From Spirochaetales bacterium (GTDB lineage Bacteria; Spirochaetota; Spirochaetia; DSM-27196; Alkalispirochaetaceae): DNA of 33,360 bases. A model generated the notes under the pieces. The model saw only the letters and a program-made list of their open reading frames with translations, did no database searches and was not told the DNA's origin. Shown in pieces: positions 25,332 through 32,881 of this stretch (its first letter is position 1; every line of letters starts with the position of its first letter). The translations under genes were made by a program, and so were the position numbers. Location: positions 1 through 33,360 of the forward strand of contig JANQHT010000007.1 of the NCBI GenBank assembly GCA_028282545.1, read 5' to 3'.

Positions 25332-25865
25332 CTATTGCTTCGCCTCGGTAGCGCGCACTTCACCGTTGTCGGGCAGTTCGTCCGCCCGGACAAGCTGGGC
25401 CACGTCAAGAAGGATCTTGACTTCGTCGTTCACCATGCCGAGGCCGCTCACGTAGCGTTCGTGGATTTTGCCCCCGCGAAAATCGGGCGCCGGTTGGATG
25501 GCATTCCGCGGAATTTGGTGGACATCGCTCACCGTATCGACGACGAATCCAACGGTTCGACCGCCGGCGTTCACGATCACGATGCACGTTCGATCATCGT
25601 ATTCGCGCTCGATCATAGCGAACCGGAGACGCAGATCGACAACGGGAATGACGGTTCCCCGGAGGTTGATGACGCCTTTGACGTAGTTGGCCATGTCCGG
25701 TACGGAAACAATTGATTGGAGTTCCTCTATCGATTGAACTTGGTCAATGGAAACCCCAAACTCCTCTTGACCAAGGAAGAAGAGCAGATATTTGTTCTCC
25801 TGCTCGGAAGCGCTATCGTCCTCGTCTACCAGAAGAAGATCATCCTCGTGGTGGCGTTGTTCCAT
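25332..25865 (-). CDS. cheW: CheW adaptor protein (operon-leading copy)
   Basis: A 177-residue CheW and the first gene of the chemotaxis operon. An acidic N-terminal tail of about 25 residues ([16 protein letters not shown]) precedes the core: [40 protein letters not shown] and [17 protein letters not shown] 25865 follows a G-rich Shine-Dalgarno (GGGGGG, 7 bases). The open frame continues upstream to 25955 without another ribosome site. The mcp starts 19 bases after its stop. Confidence 0.94.
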   Translation of the reverse strand: MEQRHHEDDLLLVDEDDSASEQENKYLLFFLGQEEFGVSIDQVQSIEELQSIVSVPDMANYVKGVINLRGTVIPVVDLRLRFAMIEREYDDRTCIVIVNAGGRTVGFVVDTVSDVHQIPRNAIQPAPDFRGGKIHERYVSGLGMVNDEVKILLDVAQLVRADELPDNGEVRATEAKQ

Positions 25866-26051
25866 CCATACACCCCCCGCATTTTGAACCGAGTATAGGT
25901 GGATCGAGAATGGACGCGCGATCAGCAAAGGTTGGATTGTCGTGTAGGAAAGCACCTACACCGCGTGCGGAGTTCCAAACTACCTAGACCACATTCGTTC
26001 TTCCAGGTTACCTGCGCGGCGCCGACAATTACGATATGGTGGTTATGAGCT
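25866..26051. promoter_or_regulatory. Divergent control region of the chemotaxis operon and the J-domain gene
   Basis: A gap of 186 bases that must hold the main promoter of the 12-gene operon. A minus-strand TATACT (25897-25892) lies about 27 bases before the cheW start but lacks a convincing -35 box. A clean hairpin, GTGTAGG-AAAGCA-CCTACAC (25942-25961), has no T-run and could be a regulator site. No sigma28-type flagellar promoter was recognised. Confidence 0.4.
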
Positions 26052-26801
26052 ATGGCTGCTGAGGTAATGGATCGGGCAACGATCCGACGGGCGTATCGAC
26101 TCATTTTTGGAGGAACCCCCGGGCCGGATTCGTTCGCTCCCGGGCGCCTGGACCTTCGGGGGTTGAAGCGAGCATTTCGCAAACGCGTTCTTGAAACGCA
26201 TCCCGATCGCGCGGTCGCGTCCGGTGGTGACCAAGCGATAATGATGCGCCAGTTGATGGAGGTGAAGTCCGCTTTCGAGACGCTGCAAACGTTCCTGTAT
26301 AACGGGGCGCAAACCGCACGACCGGTGGCGCCGTCCGGGAACGGCCGGCGCCGGTCATCGCCCCCAAACGATCGGTTCTACCGGGGAACGATTCCGCAAC
26401 GAGAATTGCGGCTTGGAGAGTTTATGTATTTCTCCGGCCGGATATCGTGGAACGTGCTCATCGAAGCGATCACATGGCAGCGGCGCCGGCGACAGCGTTT
26501 TGGACAGATCGCACTCGGCTGGAGGATACTTACGACGGACGAGGTAGCAACGATCCTGCGTACAAAGACGTTCGGAGAGCTATTCGGAGAGTTCGCGTTG
26601 CGAAACGGCTACATCTCGCCCTTTGAACGGATGGCGGTGGTAGGTAAACAACGGCACGACCAACCACCCCTGGGGCACCGGTTCGTGACAACGGGCCGCT
26701 TCTCGGATCGTGAGATTGAAGAAATTGTCCGTTCGCTGGATGTCCACAATCAGAAAATCCGTCGTCTGCGGGCGGGAATGTCCCCGGTCTATCGCGTGTG
26801 A
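26052..26801 (+). CDS. J-domain protein with four CheA-linker-like repeats
   Basis: A 249-residue soluble protein. Residues 8-85 form a J-domain: the helix LRGLKRAFRKRVLETHPDRA carries the HPD triad at 50-52 that stimulates DnaK-type ATPases. After a basic, proline-rich linker (87-115), residues 121-232 contain four tandem units of about 23 residues: LGEFMYFSGRISW..., FGQIALGWRILTT..., FGEFALRNGYISP... and LGHRFVTTGRFSD.... The same unit, LGEILVEMGDVAP..., occurs twice in the CheA linker of the divergent operon. No zinc-finger or DnaJ C-terminal domain is present, so it is not a general DnaJ. ATG 26052 has only a weak ribosome site. A role in assembling or remodelling the chemosensory array is inferred from the repeat and position. 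Confidence 0.82.
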   Translation: MAAEVMDRATIRRAYRLIFGGTPGPDSFAPGRLDLRGLKRAFRKRVLETHPDRAVASGGDQAIMMRQLMEVKSAFETLQTFLYNGAQTARPVAPSGNGRRRSSPPNDRFYRGTIPQRELRLGEFMYFSGRISWNVLIEAITWQRRRRQRFGQIALGWRILTTDEVATILRTKTFGELFGEFALRNGYISPFERMAVVGKQRHDQPPLGHRFVTTGRFSDREIEEIVRSLDVHNQKIRRLRAGMSPVYRV

Positions 26802-26807
26802 CGTGCG

Positions 26808-28574
26808 TCACGTGTTTTCGGCATTCTCTCGTAGCGTTTCCGGGAAACGGAGTATGAACCGCGGCTCCGGCGATCGCTCAATATCCCACGCACCTCGAAG
26901 CTGTCGGACCAGGGCGTTAACCAACTGGAGTCCGTAACTGGACGGCGCCCCCTCTTCCAGACCCGCCGGCGGGTCGCTGCCGTTGTAGCAAACGGATAGT
27001 GTACACATGCCCGATTCCTCCGGGTCCTCGGTAAGCTCAACGGTGATTCGCGGAGCCGCGACCCCGGCGAATCCATGTTTGACCACGTTCGTGGCAATCT
27101 CGTTCACCACGAGCGCTACGTTCAATGCACTTCTCCATCGCATATACCGGTCCGCAACGTTGTTGACGATAGTCACCGGTCGTCCACTTCGCGACGACAA
27201 CGCGACGCCCAAGACCTCTCCGATGAATTTCCGAATAGCTACGTTCGAAAGTGACTCCGAGCTTTGCAGCATTTCGTGGACTCGGACGAAGGCGTTGATC
27301 TGGTTGAGAATATCCGAGAGATCGACGCCTGGCCCAAGCTCCTTGCTCTTCAACCGGACCATTGACGCCACCGTCAGAATGTTGTTCTTTACGCGGTGAT
27401 TCAATTCTCGCGCAAGAAGACTCTGCGCCTTGAGCGCCCGGTTCTCGCCGGTGATGTCGATGGCCAGTGAGAGGAGTTTCCGCTGCCCGTTCACCTTGAT
27501 AAGTTCCCCGTGGTAGAGGCAGAAAAGAGGTTTACCGTTTGCGCGAGTGAGTTCCAGTTCAATACCCTCGACGCGCCCCTTCTCTACGACTTCGCGCTTC
27601 ACATAATCCCGGTCTTCGGGCGCGATTAACCCGATCTCAACGGACGTCTTTCCGATTGTTTCCTCGGCCCGATATCCGGTGACGGCAACAAACCGCTCGT
27701 TGACCTCGCGAAATGTACCACCTTTGATTTCGCTGATCGTCATCAGCAACGGCCCACGATGGAACGTGGCGGAGAAAAACGCCTCCGACAGGAGAAGAGC
27801 CTGCCGGGCGCGTTTCCTATCCGTAATGTTGCGAACCGCTGCAACGTTGAGCGAACGCCCGTCCACCTTAAAGCGGCGGTTGCGGATGGTAGCGATGAAT
27901 GTGGTGCCCTCCGTCGTCAGGCACATCCGTTCCGGAACGTCACCGACCTGATCATCCGGCGATCGGAGCACCGAGCGGGTTGCCTCTGGTTCACCGGATA
28001 AGTCCGCTACATCCATTCCCACGAAGAACTCGCGCGTACAACGGTACAGCTCCGCTGCGGCCGGGTTTGCCTCCAAGATTTTCTCCGTCTGGACATCGGA
28101 GACGAACAGGGCGTCGGAATCGACCTCGAAGATTGATCGGTACTTCGCCTCACTCGTCGCGAGTGACTCCGCATGTTCGCGGATCTCTTGCTGCACCCTG
28201 AACAGATGAAACGCCGTGTTGATTGAATTGAGTAGCACCGCGTTCCCGGTCGATTTCACGACGTAGCCGTAAGAAACGATCTGTTCCGTACGTTCCACGA
28301 TCGATTGCTCGATGTGATTCGAGATGAACAGGATCGGAACATCTCGCCGTTCCAGGATTGCCCTCGCTGAGTCCGTGCCGTCCATCTGGCCCGATCCGAG
28401 ATCGATGTCCATGAGGACAAGATCGAATGGCTCCACCACAACCGCGTCGATTGCCGCTTTCCCGTCGTGAACGACCGAGACTGAAAATCCGTGCCGTTCA
28501 AGAAACTGCGCCTTAGCTTGCGCAATAATCGCCTCGTCGTCGACCAGAAGAATCGAAGAGCCGGAATGCTCCAT
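26808..28574 (-). CDS. Soluble hybrid kinase: receiver - PAS - PAS - HisKA_2 - HATPase
   Basis: A 588-residue cytoplasmic protein. The N-terminal receiver (about 6-125) has an intact D12/D13 pair, phosphosite D56 (LVLMDIDLGSGQMDG) and K107 (YGYVVKSTG). Two PAS domains follow (about 140-255 and 262-378). The kinase core has phosphosite H393 in LARELNHRVKNNILTV and ATPase motifs VNEIATNVVKHGFAG and SYGLQLVNALVRQL. An N-terminal receiver suggests input from another kinase. ATG 28574 is chosen by domain fit; the frame is open to 28928, but that part runs antisense through the deaminase promoter and gene. It ends 6 bases from the convergent J-domain gene. No output regulator is adjacent. Confidence 0.88.
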   Translation of the reverse strand: MEHSGSSILLVDDEAIIAQAKAQFLERHGFSVSVVHDGKAAIDAVVVEPFDLVLMDIDLGSGQMDGTDSARAILERRDVPILFISNHIEQSIVERTEQIVSYGYVVKSTGNAVLLNSINTAFHLFRVQQEIREHAESLATSEAKYRSIFEVDSDALFVSDVQTEKILEANPAAAELYRCTREFFVGMDVADLSGEPEATRSVLRSPDDQVGDVPERMCLTTEGTTFIATIRNRRFKVDGRSLNVAAVRNITDRKRARQALLLSEAFFSATFHRGPLLMTISEIKGGTFREVNERFVAVTGYRAEETIGKTSVEIGLIAPEDRDYVKREVVEKGRVEGIELELTRANGKPLFCLYHGELIKVNGQRKLLSLAIDITGENRALKAQSLLARELNHRVKNNILTVASMVRLKSKELGPGVDLSDILNQINAFVRVHEMLQSSESLSNVAIRKFIGEVLGVALSSRSGRPVTIVNNVADRYMRWRSALNVALVVNEIATNVVKHGFAGVAAPRITVELTEDPEESGMCTLSVCYNGSDPPAGLEEGAPSSYGLQLVNALVRQLRGAWDIERSPEPRFILRFPETLRENAENT

Positions 28575-28633
28575 ACGCGCAATATCGTTGAAATCATCTA
28601 TAGTCGCAACGCGTATGCGTGCTCCTGTTTTTG

Positions 28634-28662
28634 TTGCATGCCAATAAAAACCGGGGTACAAT
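28634..28662 (+). promoter_or_regulatory. Promoter of the cytosine deaminase-like gene
   Basis: TTGCAT (28634-28639), 17 bases, TACAAT (28657-28662), followed by GGAGG ten bases before ATG 28698. The preceding bases TTTTTGTTGCA are shared with the carbamate kinase promoter at 5850. Confidence 0.65.
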
Positions 28663-28697
28663 CGAGATTTATCACTACAACCGGAGGCACGGAAGGC

Positions 28698-29897
28698 ATG
28701 GACATCAGAATTACCAATGCGGTCACCCGCTCGTCCGCCGGCAAGACGACGGAGATCGGGATCGCCAACGGGAAAATCGCAAGGATCGGGACCTCGGTGG
28801 GTGGCGCCGCGACGACGATCGACGCCGGCGGCAATTTGGTCACCGAGTCCTTTGTGAACGGTCACCTTCATCTGGATAAGGTCTACACCCTGGAAATGGT
28901 GGGGCAGGACGCGCTGGGCAGTTACCACGGCGAATCCATGGGCGGTGCGATGACGGCGATCGAACAGGCTTCGCGGGTGAAAGAGAAGTACGACGAATCG
29001 TGGATCATCGAGAACGTCCGGCGCGCCGCGAACCTATCCGTGAAGTACGGCAACCTGCACATCCGCGCCTTTGCCGACGTTGATACCAAGGCTAAACTCG
29101 AAGGGGCCAAGGCGCTTATCAAGGCGCGGGAAGAGTTCAAGGACAAACTTGACATCCAGGTGGTTGCATTTCCCCAGGACGGCGTTGTTCGTGACCCCGG
29201 CGCATTTGAGTACGTGGAAGAAGCGCTCAAGATGGGTGCCGACGTGGTTGGTGGAATCCCGTGGATCGAGTTCACGGAAGAAGATTGCCGGTCACACGTC
29301 GATCAGATGCTCGACCTGGCGGTGAAGTATGAAAAACCGGTTTCGATGCTGGTGGATGACGCCGGTGACGCGAACTTCCGTACGACCGAGTACCTGGCCA
29401 TTCAGGCGATCAAGCGCGGCCTCATCGGGAAGGTCACGGCACAGCACGCTCGGGCCATGGCGCTCTACCCCGAGCCGACGTACCGAAAGCTGGAAGCGCT
29501 CCTTCTCAAGGCCGGGATGGGGCTTGTCAGCGATCCGCAAACGGGCCCGCTCCACGCGCGCGTTCGCGATCTCTACGCCGCGGGGGTACCGGTCGCTCTG
29601 GGACAGGACGACATTGCGGACGCGTACTACCCCTTTGGCCGAAACAACATGCTCGAGGTGGGGTTCCTGGCGGTCCACCTGTTGTGGATGACCACTTTCG
29701 ACGACATGGAGAAGATCTACGACATGCTCACCACCAACGCCGCCCGGGCGCTGGGTGTGGATAACTTTGGGCTCCAAGAGGGAATGGACGCGAACCTGGT
29801 GGTTCTCACGCAGCCCAGCGTATGGAAGGCGCTGTGGGAACACGAAGCACCCTCCCACGTCATGTACAAAGGAAAGGTAGTCACCGCAGGCGCCTAG
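28698..29897 (+). CDS. Cytosine deaminase-like amidohydrolase with altered metal site
   Basis: A 399-residue member of the CodA/AtzC branch of the amidohydrolase superfamily. Family motifs: NGHLHLDKVY with H56 and H58, HIRAFADVD, VAFPQDG with Q160 (substrate-binding in CodA), GGIPWIEFTEED, TAQHARAM with H250, and GQDDIADAYYPFGRNNMLE with D304. At the place of the CodA motif HCDE (metal ligand His214 and catalytic Glu217) this protein has L218-V-D-D221, and Gln replaces His in the GHDD motif. A cytosine substrate is therefore doubtful; another cyclic amine or N-substituted heterocycle is possible. ATG 28698 follows GGAGG; the reading from 28491 crosses the promoter. A single-gene unit with its own terminator. 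Confidence 0.85.
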   Translation: MDIRITNAVTRSSAGKTTEIGIANGKIARIGTSVGGAATTIDAGGNLVTESFVNGHLHLDKVYTLEMVGQDALGSYHGESMGGAMTAIEQASRVKEKYDESWIIENVRRAANLSVKYGNLHIRAFADVDTKAKLEGAKALIKAREEFKDKLDIQVVAFPQDGVVRDPGAFEYVEEALKMGADVVGGIPWIEFTEEDCRSHVDQMLDLAVKYEKPVSMLVDDAGDANFRTTEYLAIQAIKRGLIGKVTAQHARAMALYPEPTYRKLEALLLKAGMGLVSDPQTGPLHARVRDLYAAGVPVALGQDDIADAYYPFGRNNMLEVGFLAVHLLWMTTFDDMEKIYDMLTTNAARALGVDNFGLQEGMDANLVVLTQPSVWKALWEHEAPSHVMYKGKVVTAGA

Positions 29898-29930
29898 ACA
29901 GCGACACGTTTTGATTCGGTTTTTGCGGCG

Positions 29931-29967
29931 AGGGCCGTGGCACAGATGCGGCCCTTCTTTCTATTTT
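29931..29967 (+). terminator. Rho-independent terminator after the deaminase-like gene
   Basis: A perfect 7-bp stem AGGGCCG (29931-29937) / CGGCCCT (29949-29955) with an 11-base loop, followed by TCTTTCTATTTT. The tract is T-rich on the plus strand only, so it serves the deaminase gene and not the convergent kinase. Confidence 0.65.
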
Positions 29968-29982
29968 GTAAGCCGGTGATTT

Positions 29983-31746
29983 TTAGAAGGTCACACCGAT
30001 TGAGGTGCCGGTAGCGGAAGGAGACGAGACGACCATTGTTCCGTTGAGCTGGTCCACCAGTGCGTCGACCATACGAAACCCGAATGTACGGGGCTCCTGA
30101 GGAGAGATCCCGACGGGCAGACCAATGCCGTCGTCGCGAACTACGAGCGTTGTACTTGCCCCGGCGACGTTGATGGATACCGAGATAGAACCGCACGTTC
30201 GTCCTTCAAAGGCGTGCTTCAAGGCGTTCGTGAGCAGCTCGTTGAGAAGCATTCCCACAGTCGGCATCGTTCGTTCATCCACGTCAAAATCCGCAATCGA
30301 CGTTTCCAGGTCCACCCGGCAGGGCGTAGGGTACGTCCCGACGATGGCGGGAATGAGTGCCTCCACGTATTCGCGGCCGGTAAGGCCGTGGGAATTATCA
30401 CTCCGGTACAGCCGTTCGTAGAGAACGTTCATGCTGGTAAAGCGCCCCGCCGCGTCCTGGAGTGCCGATCTCGTTTCGTCACTGTCAACGCTGCCCGCCT
30501 GCAGCGACAGCATGCTCATCATCAGGTACATGTGGTTCTTGATCCGGTGCTGCACCTCTTTAACGAGCCGTCGCTGTTCGTCCAATAGCGAGGCGATTCG
30601 TTGTTCCTTTTCGATTCGTTCGGAGATGTCCGTGTGGGTGCCGACAAAACGGGAGGGCTTGTCGTCGGAGTCTCGTTCGACGATCAGTCCTCGTCCCATG
30701 ATCCACGTCCAGCCGCCGTTCTTCCTGGCAAACCTGAACTCAACGCGAAAGTCCTCCGATTCGCCTGCGAGGTGTCGCTCCGCCGTTTCGAATACGTGGG
30801 CGACATCATCGGGGTGGATCCGATTCCGAAACTCTTCGAGACGGTGGGGAAACTCGTCGACCTCGTAGCCCACCATCGCGTAATACCGCGGATCAAAATA
30901 GACCTCGTTTGTAGCGAGGTTCCAGTCCCACATGCCGTCCGCGGCAACGAGCACCGTTTTTTCGAGGCGGTCCCGGACGGCGTGTTCCTCGGTGACGTCT
31001 CGAAAGACGATAACGACACCGGACCGACTGCCGTCGGTAGCGAGGATCGGCGAGGCGGACATGGCGATCCGGTAACGCTCGCCGCTCCGCGACACCAGTT
31101 CCACCCCGACCTCCGCAATACCGAGGGCATCATTCACGCGCCGGTGCAACGGCTTCCCGTCCACCGTGAGCGGCAGTACGTCGCTTAGGTTCGCGCCGAG
31201 GGCTTCGGCCTCTTCCCAACCGGTCAGTCGGGCCGCGACGGGATTGAAACCGGTTATGGATCCGTTTACGTCCGCCGCAACCACCGCGTCTCCGATAGAA
31301 CTCAGCGTTGTTCGGAGCCGCTCTTCCCGTTCCGCGGCGGCAAGCCGTGCCCGGTGAAGCGCCAGTGACATCTCAATGGTCGCACCAAGGACCGTGTCAG
31401 TGGCGTCGATTTCGACCAGTCTGGCCCAGGGAAGCCGGCCAAGTGCGGTGACTCCCGCCCGTTCATCGGAGCCGGCGAAGAACAAAAGGGGCAGCCGAAT
31501 ATCTTCCGTAAGGTGATGGGCACATTCGACCACGCGATCGTCGAGCAGGTCGTCGATGCCCACAAAAACGAGGAAATACCTGCTCCGGGTTGTGTCGGAC
31601 TCGATAGCGGCCAGGGCCGCTTCGGGCGAGTCTACCTCTTCGATCTCGTATCCGAGGGTCTTCAGCCGTCTCGAGGCACGCGCACGGAAGTCACCATTCC
31701 GCTCGCAGATGAGGATCGTTCCAGACGTACCGGACTGTGATCCCAT
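29983..31746 (-). CDS. Soluble histidine kinase: pseudo-receiver - PAS - PAS - HisKA_2 - HATPase
   Basis: A 587-residue cytoplasmic kinase. Residues 10-128 align with the receiver of the kinase at 26808, but the acidic pair is replaced (ILICERN for ILLVDDE), the phosphosite is G63 (LVFVGIDD for LVLMDIDL), the Ser/Thr is Ala91 and the Lys is Glu112. It therefore cannot be phosphorylated in the normal way. Two PAS domains follow (about 143-258 and 263-378; the second is PAS_3-like, ending VGTHTDISERIEKEQ). The phosphosite is H400 in LVKEVQHRIKNHMYLM, with ATPase motifs LLNELLTNALKHAFEG and DDGIGLP. ATG 31746 has AAGGA about 10 bases upstream. It may bind a small ligand or partner through the pseudo-receiver. 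Confidence 0.88.
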   Translation of the reverse strand: MGSQSGTSGTILICERNGDFRARASRRLKTLGYEIEEVDSPEAALAAIESDTTRSRYFLVFVGIDDLLDDRVVECAHHLTEDIRLPLLFFAGSDERAGVTALGRLPWARLVEIDATDTVLGATIEMSLALHRARLAAAEREERLRTTLSSIGDAVVAADVNGSITGFNPVAARLTGWEEAEALGANLSDVLPLTVDGKPLHRRVNDALGIAEVGVELVSRSGERYRIAMSASPILATDGSRSGVVIVFRDVTEEHAVRDRLEKTVLVAADGMWDWNLATNEVYFDPRYYAMVGYEVDEFPHRLEEFRNRIHPDDVAHVFETAERHLAGESEDFRVEFRFARKNGGWTWIMGRGLIVERDSDDKPSRFVGTHTDISERIEKEQRIASLLDEQRRLVKEVQHRIKNHMYLMMSMLSLQAGSVDSDETRSALQDAAGRFTSMNVLYERLYRSDNSHGLTGREYVEALIPAIVGTYPTPCRVDLETSIADFDVDERTMPTVGMLLNELLTNALKHAFEGRTCGSISVSINVAGASTTLVVRDDGIGLPVGISPQEPRTFGFRMVDALVDQLNGTMVVSSPSATGTSIGVTF

Positions 31747-31780
31747 TGCTTCAATTATCCTTGAGGCAACGAAAAAATGC

Positions 31781-31816
31781 AAAAAGAGAAGCCGACTGCC
31801 CGGAGCCGGCCGGCTT
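31781..31816 (-). terminator. Candidate terminator after the nucleoside permease genes
   Basis: On the minus strand AAGCCG (31816-31811) pairs with CGGCTT (31794-31789) and is followed by CTCTTTTT. A competing perfect 8-bp hairpin, GAGCCGGC / GCCGGCTC (31803-31826), overlaps it. Either fold would separate the ABC operon from the kinase gene downstream. Confidence 0.45.
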
Positions 31817-31930
31817 GTGCCGGCTCTACCTCCGTGCGCCGACTATGTACGAACGCGCTTGACGTATTCCACGGCGAGCAGAGCGCGTTGCGCCGGGTAA
31901 AGGTTCATACCGCGCCCACTCCTTCCCGGG

Positions 31931-32881
31931 TCAGCCGCCCTTGTCCTCTCGTCTGTACGGTCTGAGTAATCCCGCCGGAACGGAGGCTCGCCGGGAAACA
32001 CCAACGAGGGCGACGATCGTGATGGCGTAAGGAATCATAAGCAGTACGTCAAAGGGCACCTGGAGACCGAGCGTCTGTAATCTCAGCTGGAGCCCGTCCA
32101 GGAGTCCAAAGATAAGGGCGCCGATGGTACCCTTCACCGGGTCCCAGTTCCCGAAAATCACCATGGCAACGGCGACCCAGCCGCGCCCGCCGATCACGTC
32201 CATCAGGAACATGTTCTGGTGGGCCAGCGTCAGGAACGCGCCGCCCACCCCCATGAAGGCTCCGCCCACGACGAGGCAGAGCGTCCGAGTCAGGTTAACG
32301 TTGACGCCCACCGTGTCGGCCGCCAGCGGGTTCTCGCCCACGGTACGGATGATCAGGCCGATCTTTGTCCGGTAGAGAACGATCGAGACGATCGGGATCA
32401 GAACCCACGCCACGTAGGTGAGAACGTACTGGTCAAAGAGGCCGGGCCCGATGATCGGGATGTTCACGAGGCCGGGGATCTGTACACGCGTGAAGGGCGC
32501 CACCGTGGGAGGGACCAGGGGCGATCCGAACTGCAGTCGATAGATGAACATGGCCAGTCCCGTGGCGAGCAGCGTGATGCCCAGGCCGGAGACGTGTTGG
32601 CTCAAGCCGAGAAAAACGACCAGGAACGCCATGAGCAGGGAGAGGACCATCCCGACGATGGCAGCCATGAGCACTCCCATCCAGAGTGATCCGGTGTTCA
32701 TCGTCACCAGGAATCCCGTCATGGCGCCGAAAAGCATCGTCCCCTCGATTCCGAGGTTCAAAACACCGGACCGTTCCGCGATGATCTCGCCGAGCATGGC
32801 CAGGATGATCGGTGTGGCCATACGCATGGTCGCGCCGATCAGGCCGGTGATAAAGGCCGCGCTGAAGATTTCGCCAATCAT
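31931..32881 (-). CDS. ABC transporter permease, BmpA/Nup-type nucleoside importer (second permease)
   Basis: A 316-residue membrane protein with about eight to nine hydrophobic helices of the PF02653 family, in the branch of Bacillus NupQ/YufQ and simple-sugar or nucleoside importers. Typical motifs: ATPIILAMLGEIIAERSGVL (near residue 22) followed by NLGIEGTMLFGAMTGFL, LGITLLATGLAMFIYRLQFG and TVGENPLAADTVGVNV, the coupling-helix region. It overlaps the first permease by four bases (ATGA). The binding protein and ATPase are not in the window; they are probably encoded just beyond the right edge. Nucleosides or bases as cargo fit the deaminase and Mo hydroxylases nearby, but this is an inference. 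Confidence 0.9.
   Translation of the reverse strand: MIGEIFSAAFITGLIGATMRMATPIILAMLGEIIAERSGVLNLGIEGTMLFGAMTGFLVTMNTGSLWMGVLMAAIVGMVLSLLMAFLVVFLGLSQHVSGLGITLLATGLAMFIYRLQFGSPLVPPTVAPFTRVQIPGLVNIPIIGPGLFDQYVLTYVAWVLIPIVSIVLYRTKIGLIIRTVGENPLAADTVGVNVNLTRTLCLVVGGAFMGVGGAFLTLAHQNMFLMDVIGGRGWVAVAMVIFGNWDPVKGTIGALIFGLLDGLQLRLQTLGLQVPFDVLLMIPYAITIVALVGVSRRASVPAGLLRPYRREDKGG

Noticed and set aside
25970..26010. Possible sigma54 promoter before the chemotaxis operon (GG and GC with correct spacing on the minus strand)
   Set aside because: Only the four core bases fit; the TGGCAC and TTGC blocks are otherwise not matched and no activator gene is nearby.
28575..28928. N-terminal extension of the REC-PAS kinase, 118 residues
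   Set aside because: The stretch lies antisense to the deaminase promoter and gene start, has no domain, and the receiver fold begins right after ATG 28574.
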